A DNA stretch of 6,864 nucleotides from Oscillibacter sp. (GTDB lineage: Bacteria; Bacillota; Clostridia; Oscillospirales; Oscillospiraceae): positions 1-6,864 of the forward strand of contig JAKSQE010000070.1 of NCBI GenBank assembly GCA_024404295.1. The letters run 5' to 3'. This document shows positions 1-6,388 of this stretch, in pieces; positions within the stretch are counted from its first letter, which is position 1; the number at the start of each line of letters is the position of its first letter. The notes below the pieces were generated by a model. That model saw only the letters and a list, made by a program, of their open reading frames with translations. It did not search any database and had not been told where the DNA came from. Both the position numbers and the translations under genes were made by a program.

Positions 1-1778
1 GCCTTCTCGGGATCGTTTTCCATAGCCTGCTCCAGCGCGGCAAAGGCGGGATGCTCCACATTCAGCTCCAGAATGCGGTCGGCCTTAATGCCGGCATCCG
101 GCTGAACAGTTTGGAAGTACTTCTCCATCTCAAAGCTGAGACCTTCTCCGGCGGTCAGACACACGGGATGGGATTTCATGCGAGCGGTGGTTTTGTCTTC
201 CGTAGCGGCATCACCCAAAGTTTCCTTCTCATAGGCTAACATTGCTTTATGCGCATCAGCAGATTCTTCGGCCTTCTTCTCGGCACCGTCTTCCACTTCG
301 CCGTCCATGACAGAGCGGAATTCCTTATCCTGATACGTATGCAAAATCTGGGCCACAAACTCATCGACTTGCTCGGTGAAGTAGAGAATTTCAACACCCT
401 GTTCCTTCAAACCTTCGATTTGGGGCAGTTTGTCAATTTTAGCGGGGTTCTCACCCGTGGCATAGTAGATATATTTCTGGTCATCCTTCATGCGGGAAAT
501 ATATTCCTCTAAGGTGACCATCTTTTGCTCCGTAGAGGACCAGAACAGCAGCAGATCCTGCAGCAATTCCTTATGCATGCCGTAGTCATTGGCAACGCCA
601 TACTTTAACTGGCGACCAAAATTCTTAAAGAAGGTCTCGTAGGTTTCCCGCTCGTCCTTGCACATCTTGGTCAGCTCATTCTTGATCTTCTTTTCCAGAT
701 TGGTGGCAATGGTTTTCAGCTGGCGGTCGTGCTGCAGCAGCTCACGGGAAATGTTCAGAGACAGATCGGGAGAATCCACCACACCACGGACAAAACGGAA
801 GTGCTCCGGCAGCAGATCAGCGCACTTGTCCATGATGAGGACACCACTGGAGTATAGCTGTAGTCCTGCTTCGTATTCCTTGGTATAGTAGTCAAAAGGT
901 GTCGCACCGGGGATAAACAGCAGCGCCTTGTAGGTCACAGCACCCTCGGCGGAGACGAAGATGGAGCGCTGAGGATCGGTATAGTCGTGGAACTTGTCAC
1001 GATAGAACTTGTTCAGTTCTTCCGGCTTCACATTGGCCTTGCGGCGCTGCCAGATGGGCACCATGGAATTCAGCGTCTCCACCTCGGTGTAACTCTCGTA
1101 TTCGGGCTTATCGTCGGGAGAGCCCTCCTTGCGGCGAGATTTGCTGACCTCCATGCGAATGGGGAAGCGGATATAGTCAGAGTACTTACGAATCAGATCC
1201 TGAATACGCCAGGACTCCAGGAACTCGCTGTATTGTTCACCCTCGGCATCCTCTTTCAGGTGCATGATGACCTCGGTACCCACGGTATCCTTCTCAACTT
1301 CGGTGATGGTGTAGCCGTCAGCACCGGTGGATTCCCACTGCCATGCGCTATCCTCACCAAACTTGCGGGTGCGGACAGTAACCTCGTCGCAAACCATGAA
1401 TGCGGAGTAGAAACCCACACCGAACTGGCCAATGACATCGGTTTTCTTCGTGTCTTCCCCGACTTCCTGCTTAAAACGGAAGGAACCGGAGGAAGCGATG
1501 ATACCCAGATTGTTTTCCAGATCTTCTTTGTTCATGCCGATACCATTGTCGGTGACGGTGATGGTGCGGCCGCCTTTATCCACGGTTAGTTGAATCTGGA
1601 AATCCTTGCGGTTTAGTTTTACGGTATCGTCCGTCAGCGCGCGGTAAGCTAACTTATCGCAGGCGTCAGAGGCGTTGGAGATGATCTCTCGCAGGAAAAT
1701 TTCCTTGTGGGTGTAAATGGAGTTGATCATCAGATCCAGCAGACGCTTAGATTCCGCTTTGAATTGCTTTTTCGCCAT
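1..1778 (-). CDS. htpG: Molecular chaperone HtpG (bacterial Hsp90), C-terminus cut by window edge
   Basis: ATP-dependent cytosolic chaperone of the Hsp90 family that acts as a homodimer. The frame is open without a stop from the ATG at 1778 to base 1, giving 592 residues. E. coli HtpG is 624 aa, so roughly 30-40 C-terminal residues lie outside the window. The N-terminal GHKL ATPase domain shows the N-box (E31, N35 in REIISNASDA, D38), the Mg/ATP box DNGIGM (77-82) and the lid/glycine motif GQFGVGFYS (117-125). The middle domain has the NISRELLQ motif with R345, equivalent to the ATP-contacting arginine of Hsp90s. A charged linker near residues 500-525 precedes the dimerisation domain, which contains RILELNVEHP. 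The start is supported by AAAGGAAG at 1790-1797, 11 nt upstream. The gene stands alone, divergent from the zinc-ribbon gene. Identification is very secure. Confidence 0.97.
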   Translation of the reverse strand, partial: MAKKQFKAESKRLLDLMINSIYTHKEIFLREIISNASDACDKLAYRALTDDTVKLNRKDFQIQLTVDKGGRTITVTDNGIGMNKEDLENNLGIIASSGSFRFKQEVGEDTKKTDVIGQFGVGFYSAFMVCDEVTVRTRKFGEDSAWQWESTGADGYTITEVEKDTVGTEVIMHLKEDAEGEQYSEFLESWRIQDLIRKYSDYIRFPIRMEVSKSRRKEGSPDDKPEYESYTEVETLNSMVPIWQRRKANVKPEELNKFYRDKFHDYTDPQRSIFVSAEGAVTYKALLFIPGATPFDYYTKEYEAGLQLYSSGVLIMDKCADLLPEHFRFVRGVVDSPDLSLNISRELLQHDRQLKTIATNLEKKIKNELTKMCKDERETYETFFKNFGRQLKYGVANDYGMHKELLQDLLLFWSSTEQKMVTLEEYISRMKDDQKYIYYATGENPAKIDKLPQIEGLKEQGVEILYFTEQVDEFVAQILHTYQDKEFRSVMDGEVEDGAEKKAEESADAHKAMLAYEKETLGDAATEDKTTARMKSHPVCLTAGEGLSFEMEKYFQTVQPDAGIKADRILELNVEHPAFAALEQAMENDPEK

Positions 1779-1807
1779 AAAATTTTGCACTTCCTTTGTT
1801 GCATTTT

Positions 1808-1849
1808 ATTTCCACCGAGTATGATAGCACTGTCAACGCCAAAAATAAA
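1808..1849 (-). promoter_or_regulatory. Candidate htpG promoter (extended -10)
   Basis: Reading leftward, an extended -10 element TGC-TATCAT lies at 1829-1821. A weak -35 (TTTATT, 1849-1844) sits 17 nt upstream of it. Transcription would start near 1814 and leave a leader of about 35 nt before the htpG ATG. A perfect TTGACA also occurs at 1836-1831, but its best-placed partner (GGAAAT at 1813-1808) is a poor -10, so which pair is used is uncertain. No complete CIRCE (HrcA) or CtsR heptad operator is visible, so regulation by those repressors is not supported by the sequence. Confidence 0.5.
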
Positions 1850-1851
1850 TG

Positions 1852-1881
1852 ACCGTTTTGTAAATTTCATAGGAAAACGGT
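1852..1881. promoter_or_regulatory. Inverted repeat between divergent promoters, candidate operator
   Basis: ACCGTTTT at 1852-1859 is matched by its exact reverse complement AAAACGGT at 1874-1881, separated by 14 nt. The arm centres are 22 bp apart, about two helical turns, as expected for a dimeric DNA-binding protein. The left arm adjoins the candidate htpG -35 (1844-1849), and the right arm overlaps the first base of the -35 of the zinc-ribbon gene (1881-1886). No U-tract follows on either strand, so a terminator is unlikely. The regulator is unknown, and the site does not match CIRCE or CtsR consensus. Confidence 0.45.
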
Positions 1882-1909
1882 TGTCAGGCGGAGCTGGGTT
1901 GAGTAAAAT
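1881..1909 (+). promoter_or_regulatory. Promoter of the zinc-ribbon membrane protein gene
   Basis: TTGTCA (1881-1886) and TAAAAT (1904-1909) are separated by 17 nt. Each box matches the sigma-A consensus at five of six positions. Transcription would start near 1916, about 30 nt before the ATG at 1947, and the leader carries the ribosome binding site AGGAGG (1931-1936). The -35 box touches the right arm of the inverted repeat at 1852-1881, a position where a bound protein could block polymerase. Confidence 0.65.
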
Positions 1910-1946
1910 AAAGACCATAAAGATAGGATTAGGAGGCGGTTTCGCC

Positions 1947-2369
1947 ATGTTCTATAAATTTAGATGTGCTGTGGCTCGGTTCATGTATGGCCGCAACGGT
2001 ATGGATCAGTTAAATCGCGCGCTGGTATGGGTCTATTTGGTCGTCTGCGTTCTCCGGGCCATTTCACAGGTGCGGCATTCCAACACGATCCTCACGGTGT
2101 GGGATGCAGTGATTTGGCTGCTGTTTATATTTATTATGTACCGAATGTTTTCGAAGAATTTGAACCAGCGCCGCATCGAAAATCAGAAGTTCATGAGCGC
2201 ATTGTGGAAGGCAAAAAACAATGCTGCCGGTGCAAAAGCCCGCCGTGCCGATAAAGACCATAAATACTTCACCTGCAAGTGCGGTGCCATCTGCCGTGTA
2301 CCGGTGGGCAAGGGAAAAGTGGTGATTACCTGTCCGAAATGCGGCAATCAAATTCAGGGTAAAACGTAA
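1947..2369 (+). CDS. Two-helix membrane protein with C-terminal zinc ribbon, function unknown
   Basis: 140-residue protein. The frame is open further upstream, but ATG 1947 is chosen because AGGAGG at 1931-1936 lies 10 nt before it and the promoter sits just upstream. Two hydrophobic segments at about residues 24-41 and 48-68 are followed by a basic region (70-105) rich in Lys/Arg/Asn. A C-terminal zinc ribbon spans 107-134, with cysteines C110, C112, C116 and C129-P-K-C132-G. The core between the knuckles reads RVPVGKGKVVITCPKCG, a pattern I know from small clostridial zinc-ribbon proteins. The second knuckle is canonical CPxCG. The first is odd, with C-K-C instead of C-x-x-C and an extra Cys four residues later. 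The ribbon probably faces the cytoplasm on the positive-inside rule. It is monocistronic, divergent from htpG, and ends at a hairpin terminator. No specific function can be assigned. Confidence 0.85.
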   Translation: MFYKFRCAVARFMYGRNGMDQLNRALVWVYLVVCVLRAISQVRHSNTILTVWDAVIWLLFIFIMYRMFSKNLNQRRIENQKFMSALWKAKNNAAGAKARRADKDHKYFTCKCGAICRVPVGKGKVVITCPKCGNQIQGKT

Positions 2370-2382
2370 TTAAATCAAACAA

Positions 2383-2417
2383 AAACGACCTCGACGATTG
2401 ATTCGTCGGGGTCGTTT
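2383..2417. terminator. Bidirectional hairpin terminator between convergent genes
   Basis: A 15-bp stem pairs 2383-2397 with 2403-2417. It is perfect except for one G-U wobble in plus-strand RNA, with a 5-nt loop (TTGAT). Leftward, the stem is followed by TTTTT-G-TTT, a good U-tract serving the minus-strand operon whose stop codon is at 2421-2423. Rightward, the stem itself ends in TTT after only a 13-nt gap from the zinc-ribbon stop codon, so it can also end that transcript, though with a shorter U-run. Confidence 0.85.
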
Positions 2418-2420
2418 CAC

Positions 2421-2891
2421 TTAGGATTCCACAGCGGAGAGAAGAAGCTGGCGCAAGGCGTTACGGGTTTCGGAATTGGGGTTGGACACTTCTGCGCTGG
2501 CACCGTTGGTGTAGTACAGCACAAATGTGAACTGGTTGCCGTCGGCATCCGTGGAGCCGGTACTTTCATAGAAATCTGCGGCTTTCAGCAGCGCCTCGAT
2601 TTCGGCCCACTGCACTTCATTTACGGAGACGTCTTCAAAGGGAAGGAAGTCGCCGGCCTCGTTGTAATAACTGCCGGAGAGATGCCACAAATTCTCTGTG
2701 GCGGTGCTGCGCAGATAAAATGTATAGCAGTCCTGCTTTTTGGCAGCTTTTTCTTCCCAGTAAAAACCGCCTACATTTTCAGCAGAAACCGGCTGGGGTG
2801 CTGGTTCGTCTTTTCCGAAAAAGAAATAAAAACCGGCAAAAACCGCCGCAAAGAGCAGAAATACGGAAAGAGTGCGAAATGTGTTTTTCAT
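2421..2891 (-). CDS. Small membrane-anchored extracytoplasmic protein, function unknown
   Basis: 156 residues. A short basic N-terminus (MKNTFR) leads into a hydrophobic segment at about 7-25. A Pro-rich stretch (29-35) and a soluble domain follow. There is no lipobox cysteine at the end of the hydrophobic segment, so it looks like an uncleaved N-terminal anchor rather than a lipoprotein. The only cysteine is C55. The distal part (about 90-150) has a helix built around EVQWAEIEALLKAADFY, then a beta-strand pair with the pattern QFTFVLYYTNGASAEVSNPN and a final helix. This layout resembles small secreted clostridial proteins of unknown function, but I cannot name a family with confidence. The start is fixed by GGGAGGT at 2897-2903, 5 nt upstream. 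It is the last gene of a three-gene operon, 25 nt after the membrane-protein gene, and is followed directly by the terminator. Confidence 0.85.
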   Translation of the reverse strand: MKNTFRTLSVFLLFAAVFAGFYFFFGKDEPAPQPVSAENVGGFYWEEKAAKKQDCYTFYLRSTATENLWHLSGSYYNEAGDFLPFEDVSVNEVQWAEIEALLKAADFYESTGSTDADGNQFTFVLYYTNGASAEVSNPNSETRNALRQLLLSAVES

Positions 2892-2916
2892 GGGTTACCT
2901 CCCGATACTTAAAATA

Positions 2917-3432
2917 TCAGCGGAAAAACCGCTCCCGAAAGCGGACGTTCCAAATGATGCGGAACCGGCTCAACATACGGTCGGCCAGCAAAAAAATGAA
3001 AGCGCCTGTGAAAAATAGCAGGATGTTGAACGCACGAGTAGATTCCAACAAGTCAGCAGTCAGGCCCAGAAAGCGCAGCAATCCCTGATACAGCAACAGA
3101 GTTTCCACCGTATAGATGCCGAGCTTCGCCACCAGCGGCAACAGTTTGCCCGGCAGACGATTGAAAAAGGGCTGAGCCGCAGGATACCAGCCGAACGCTG
3201 CGTAGATGGCAGATAGTTCCACTTCCGGAACAAACAGGAAAGCGAGAATGGAAACGGCAATCCATGCTAAAAGTGCCACTTTGGAACCGTACTCCTCATG
3301 TAGGGGGAGCAGGATCGCCAAAGCTAAAATCGGTGCGGCATAGGTGCCAATGCCAAGCGCGCCACCCAACAGAAGAATGACAACCGCCAGAGCAACCAAC
3401 AGCCCGCCTAATGCAATGGGATGAGCACGCAT
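2917..3432 (-). CDS. Polytopic membrane protein, translationally coupled to the LTA-synthase-like gene
   Basis: 171 residues, mostly hydrophobic, with about five to six membrane segments: roughly 6-28, 31-44, 51-69, 72-88, 98-122 and 133-151. The C-terminal tail is basic (RFRIIWNVRFRERFFR) and presumably cytoplasmic. Visible motifs include TYAAPILA near 30-37 and FGWYP at 80-84. The overall look recalls small clostridial integral membrane proteins similar in size to ECF-transporter S components, but that is only a resemblance and no substrate can be inferred. The ATG at 3432 shares its A with the TGA stop of the upstream gene (TGATG). AAAGGAGGT at 3439-3447 lies 6 nt before it, inside the upstream coding end. 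A TTG one codon earlier is also open but sits too close to this site. The coupling suggests a stoichiometric partner of the upstream enzyme. Confidence 0.85.
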   Translation of the reverse strand: MRAHPIALGGLLVALAVVILLLGGALGIGTYAAPILALAILLPLHEEYGSKVALLAWIAVSILAFLFVPEVELSAIYAAFGWYPAAQPFFNRLPGKLLPLVAKLGIYTVETLLLYQGLLRFLGLTADLLESTRAFNILLFFTGAFIFLLADRMLSRFRIIWNVRFRERFFR

Positions 3433-5318
3433 CAACCGACCTCCTTTTGCTTGAGTTTATAGTAAGACCAGCGACGGTGTTTGGCAATCATACTTTGCAG
3501 TTCCTCAGCTGCGTTTTCCATGGGCTGTACGATTCCGTCTGCCGTGACACAGAGCTTCAACTGCATGACAGGAAGCGCACGGCGCATGGTGTTGAGATAG
3601 GCAAACCAGGGACTTTCCTGGCCTCGGCCGGTGAGCTCCAGGATCGTGGAACCCAGATAGCAGGCGCTGATGCGGTGGTCATTCGGCAGAGATAGAGAGG
3701 AAACGGCATTGTTCCAGTCCAGCGCTGCAACTGCCGCGTCATTTGCCCAGATCACATACGGCGTTTCGTAAACGCAAAGAGGATTGGTACGGTCCTCCTC
3801 AGCCAGAGCGACTTCGGAGTGGATTTCCGAATAGCCCAACTGCCCGTTGCCCAGGTAGGGAAGATGATCGCCGAAGAAGACCAGTATAACAGGCTCCTGA
3901 CGAAGTGCAAAATAATCGTGAAGCCGGCCTAACATAGCATCGGCATCCCGCAGGCCATCCACATAGACGTTAAACATAGTCTGCACCTCATCGGAGAGGT
4001 CGATTGCTGTGGGAACCTGCGTGAAGGTATAGTCAGGACCGTACTTGGTGTCCACGTAGGACATATGGTTCTGAATGGTAGTGGTGTAGTTAAACAGGTA
4101 TTCACCGTTTGCAACGGCACTTTCAAACTCGCTTTCAATTTGCCCTGCCATATAGTCGTCAGAGGGCCACCAGCCCTTGAGAACAATGTTTTGCATTTCA
4201 TCCATGAACAGCGTTTTCTCTGCGCCTAACATGCGGTAGACATTTTCCCGATTATAAAACCAGTCATTGCCGGGGTGGAAGAACGAAGTGGCGTATCCGT
4301 CTGCCCCAAAGACACGGTACAGACTGTCCAGATTTCGGCTGACCGCCTGCATGGCAGAGGTGGTGGTGGGGGAAAGGGCACGGGTCTGCATACCGGTGAG
4401 GACGTCAAATTCCGTGTTGGCAGTACCACCGGCAAAGCCGGGAACTACCAGATGGCCGGTGATGGCGTGTGCGTCCTGCTGCAGGCGGTGGAGATTTTCC
4501 AGGGGGTCATCTGTAAAAGCAAAACTGTCGTTTTCAACGATGTCAGAATAGGCTTCATTCATCACCATGATGACATGGACATTCTCGCCCTGCTCAGACA
4601 CCGTGGGGACGTTTTCCCAGTTTTCGGCTTCGCTGCGGGAATAGTTCTCCGGCTTATCCACGGTGTAGGTGGTCAGATTGTGCGTAAAGCAGTAGGGAAA
4701 GCCTAACTCATTAAAGACCAGGCTGAAATGGTAAGCATCGGTGACAGGAAAAGACTGATAAAGCTTGTCAGAGGCATATACGGTAAACACCAGCCCCAGC
4801 AGCGCTGCAAAGCATGCAATGCCGGCAATGGCACGGCCCCACCAACGTTTCAAAAATGCAGTGGGAAACGGTTTGCAGCGGAACAGAACAGCCGCAGCAA
4901 TGGTTACCAGCAGTACCAGCAGGATGATGGCAATGACCTTGACGGGCCAATGGATCTCATAGTTTTCCACGGCATTAAAAACTTCCTTGGCCAAAACCAG
5001 ATCCCGAGGAATGACCGGCTCATCCCGCAGCTGGATCTTAATGCGATTTGCAAAAGAGAGTGCCGCACAGCAGCCGCCTACCAGAGCGGCAGACGCGAAC
5101 ACATTGCGCAGCAGGAACGTGAACGTCAAGATCAACAGACCGATGGGCAAAGCGTTCAAAACGATCAGCATAGGGTGGGCGGTGAGGGCATTTGCCACAT
5201 CCAACAGGCGGTTTGGCTGCGTCCACAGGCACAATACGGTATAGATGCCACTCAGCAAAACGGCGGCGATCAGTGTTGCAAATGGCCCTAAATAGATAGG
5301 GGTTATGCGCTTTTTCAA
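3432..5318 (-). CDS. LTA synthase family membrane phosphotransferase (alkaline-phosphatase/sulfatase fold)
   Basis: 628 residues. Five N-terminal membrane helices at about 8-32, 49-70, 72-91, 124-146 and 162-182 precede a large extracytoplasmic catalytic domain (about 215-590), the layout of Staphylococcus aureus LtaS. Residues aligned with the LtaS active site are present: E255 in MVMNEAYSD (metal), T299 in GGTANTEF (nucleophile), H348 in FFHPGNDWFYNR with R357, H418 in TTIQNHMSY, and D484-H485 in FFGDHLP (metal). The family transfers glycerol-phosphate from phosphatidylglycerol to a growing polymer or glycolipid using Mn2+. A true polyglycerolphosphate LTA synthase, a primase, or a phosphoglycerol transferase for another glycan cannot be told apart here. 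The start is TTG at 5318; AAAGGA (5328-5333) lies 9 nt upstream and no in-frame ATG exists before M50, which is inside the second helix. It is first in a three-gene operon. Confidence 0.92.
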   Translation of the reverse strand: MKKRITPIYLGPFATLIAAVLLSGIYTVLCLWTQPNRLLDVANALTAHPMLIVLNALPIGLLILTFTFLLRNVFASAALVGGCCAALSFANRIKIQLRDEPVIPRDLVLAKEVFNAVENYEIHWPVKVIAIILLVLLVTIAAAVLFRCKPFPTAFLKRWWGRAIAGIACFAALLGLVFTVYASDKLYQSFPVTDAYHFSLVFNELGFPYCFTHNLTTYTVDKPENYSRSEAENWENVPTVSEQGENVHVIMVMNEAYSDIVENDSFAFTDDPLENLHRLQQDAHAITGHLVVPGFAGGTANTEFDVLTGMQTRALSPTTTSAMQAVSRNLDSLYRVFGADGYATSFFHPGNDWFYNRENVYRMLGAEKTLFMDEMQNIVLKGWWPSDDYMAGQIESEFESAVANGEYLFNYTTTIQNHMSYVDTKYGPDYTFTQVPTAIDLSDEVQTMFNVYVDGLRDADAMLGRLHDYFALRQEPVILVFFGDHLPYLGNGQLGYSEIHSEVALAEEDRTNPLCVYETPYVIWANDAAVAALDWNNAVSSLSLPNDHRISACYLGSTILELTGRGQESPWFAYLNTMRRALPVMQLKLCVTADGIVQPMENAAEELQSMIAKHRRWSYYKLKQKEVG

Positions 5319-5356
5319 TCGACAACATCCTTTCGGACGAAATATTTTTTGAACCT

Positions 5357-5384
5357 ATTATACGATGTTTTTTCGGAATTACAA
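5357..5384 (-). promoter_or_regulatory. Promoter of the LTA-synthase-like operon
   Basis: Reading leftward, a perfect -10 TATAAT (5362-5357) follows TTGTAA (5384-5379, four of six matches) at 16 nt spacing. Transcription would start near 5350, leaving a leader of about 32 nt that contains AAAGGA (5333-5328) and then the TTG start at 5318. The promoter lies just after the terminator of the preceding CobW-family operon, so the two units should be transcribed independently. Confidence 0.7.
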
Positions 5385-5393
5385 GAACAGGAA

Positions 5394-5425
5394 AAAACGC
5401 ACGGAAGGGAGGCTCCGTGCGTTTT
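5394..5425 (-). terminator. Terminator of the CobW-family operon
   Basis: A perfect 12-bp stem pairs 5394-5405 with 5414-5425 across an 8-nt loop (5406-5413). Leftward, the stem ends in a run of six T (5397-5392), typical of a Rho-independent terminator. It starts 4 nt after the TAA stop codon (5430-5432) of the GTPase gene, so it ends the minus-strand transcript coming from the right. The plus-strand reading has only TTTT inside the stem, and no plus-strand gene uses it. Confidence 0.88.
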
Positions 5426-5429
5426 CGTG

Positions 5430-6356
5430 TTAGAAATTAACGACATCCTGCGCAGGCTTTTCGCAGGGCTTGATGGACAGAATGTGCATCACAGGCCCCT
5501 TGCCCTTATAAGCCAGATGCTTTTCCACCGCCATACGGGCGGTGACTTCCACCCAGTCGCGGTTCTGGTAGTCCTTCAATCCCACGCCCTTGGCTACAAG
5601 GCCAAGGAACTGCACATCATTTTCACAGCAGACCATAGCGAAACGGCCGGGGCAGTGCGTGCCGGGATATTTCTTGGAGTGGCACATCAGCAGCTTCATA
5701 TGGACTTCCTTGCCGGCCCAACGGTCGGGGTAATCCATCACATCCACATACCAGACACCGTAATCCTCGTCGGGAATGTCGATCAGCGCCTGGTCCAGAT
5801 CGAAGGGGCAGACGTCGCCGTTGTTGTAATCTTCGCTGCCGGACTCATCCTCCAGGTAGATGTCGGCGCGGCGATTGACCATGCGAAGATTGCGCTTGCG
5901 CAGTGCGGCTTTCAACTCCGGTGTGCAGCGGTTAAACACCAGAAGGTCGGCATTGGAGATCTTCTCCATCATGATCTGACCCATGTTCTTGGCATAGGTC
6001 TCGAAGGTGGAGGCCTCTACAAAGGTCATGATCTGGTACAAAACCCAGTTGGCGGGCAGAACATCACGGTAAAGCCGTTCCATTTGCCACATGCCGTTAT
6101 ATTCGATCAGGACCTGCTTGGGGGCATATTCCTTTTCCCAAGCCTTCAGCTGAGAGCAGGTCAGCTCGGACTCGTCCTCGATGGTGACGACCGTAACATT
6201 GTCAAGGGCCTTGGGGTTATATTCCTCTTCGCCCTCTTCACAGCAGATCAGGAGCGTCTTTTCCTCGCGGGCGAAGCCGTCCTCCAGAATGCCGTTGATG
6301 AAATTGGTCTTTCCGCCATCCAAAAAGCCGGTGACGAGAAAAACGGGAATATCCAT
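5430..6356 (-). CDS. CobW-family (COG0523) GTPase-like protein fused to a COG3689/YcgQ (DUF1980)-like domain
   Basis: 308 residues. Residues 1-195 look like a COG0523 P-loop domain, with a Walker A motif TGFLDGGKTN (9-18; family norm GFLGxGKTT). At 38-46 CCEEGEEEY stands where the family usually has the metal-binding CxCC. IEYNGMW (84-90) replaces the usual ETxG switch, and FNRCT (141-145) replaces NKxD. Residues about 199-308 do not resemble the CobW C-terminal domain. They match the C-terminal pattern of YcgQ/TIGR03943 proteins as I recall it: a strand-rich domain with GRFAMVCCENDVQFLGL (237-253, C243-C244) and DWVEVTAR (267-274). The ATG at 6356 is chosen because AGAGGA (6365-6370) lies 8 nt upstream. 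The frame runs 30 codons further up into the previous gene but lacks a comparable ribosome site. The gene follows the His-rich paralogue by 32 nt in one operon. A role in metal (probably zinc) handling is inferred; GTP hydrolysis may be altered. Confidence 0.85.
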   Translation of the reverse strand: MDIPVFLVTGFLDGGKTNFINGILEDGFAREEKTLLICCEEGEEEYNPKALDNVTVVTIEDESELTCSQLKAWEKEYAPKQVLIEYNGMWQMERLYRDVLPANWVLYQIMTFVEASTFETYAKNMGQIMMEKISNADLLVFNRCTPELKAALRKRNLRMVNRRADIYLEDESGSEDYNNGDVCPFDLDQALIDIPDEDYGVWYVDVMDYPDRWAGKEVHMKLLMCHSKKYPGTHCPGRFAMVCCENDVQFLGLVAKGVGLKDYQNRDWVEVTARMAVEKHLAYKGKGPVMHILSIKPCEKPAQDVVNF

Positions 6357-6388
6357 GGGTGTAATCCTCTTTTCTTGCTTATTGCGGT

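Noticed and set aside
987..1589. Plus-strand open frame of 200 codons
   Set aside because: It lies wholly antisense to conserved htpG coding sequence, which leaves few stops in this frame; no promoter or ribosome site.
1825..1831. CIRCE operator
   Set aside because: Only one half-site (TAGCACT) is present; no GAGTGCTAA partner at the required 9-nt spacing on either side.
1707..1946. N-terminal extension of the zinc-ribbon protein by 80 codons
   Set aside because: It would overlap the htpG start antisense and lie upstream of the promoter at 1881-1909; AGGAGG before ATG 1947 fixes the start.
4275..5291. Several plus-strand open frames opposite the LTA-synthase-like gene (for example 4275-4706 and 4728-5291)
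   Set aside because: They are antisense to a gene with intact catalytic motifs, have no ribosome sites and give low-complexity or unrecognisable proteins.
3432..5318. Arylsulfatase annotation for the alkaline-phosphatase-fold enzyme
   Set aside because: The sulfatase formylglycine motif (C/S-x-P-x-R) is absent; the nucleophile position is T299 and the five-helix N-terminus fits the LTA synthase family.
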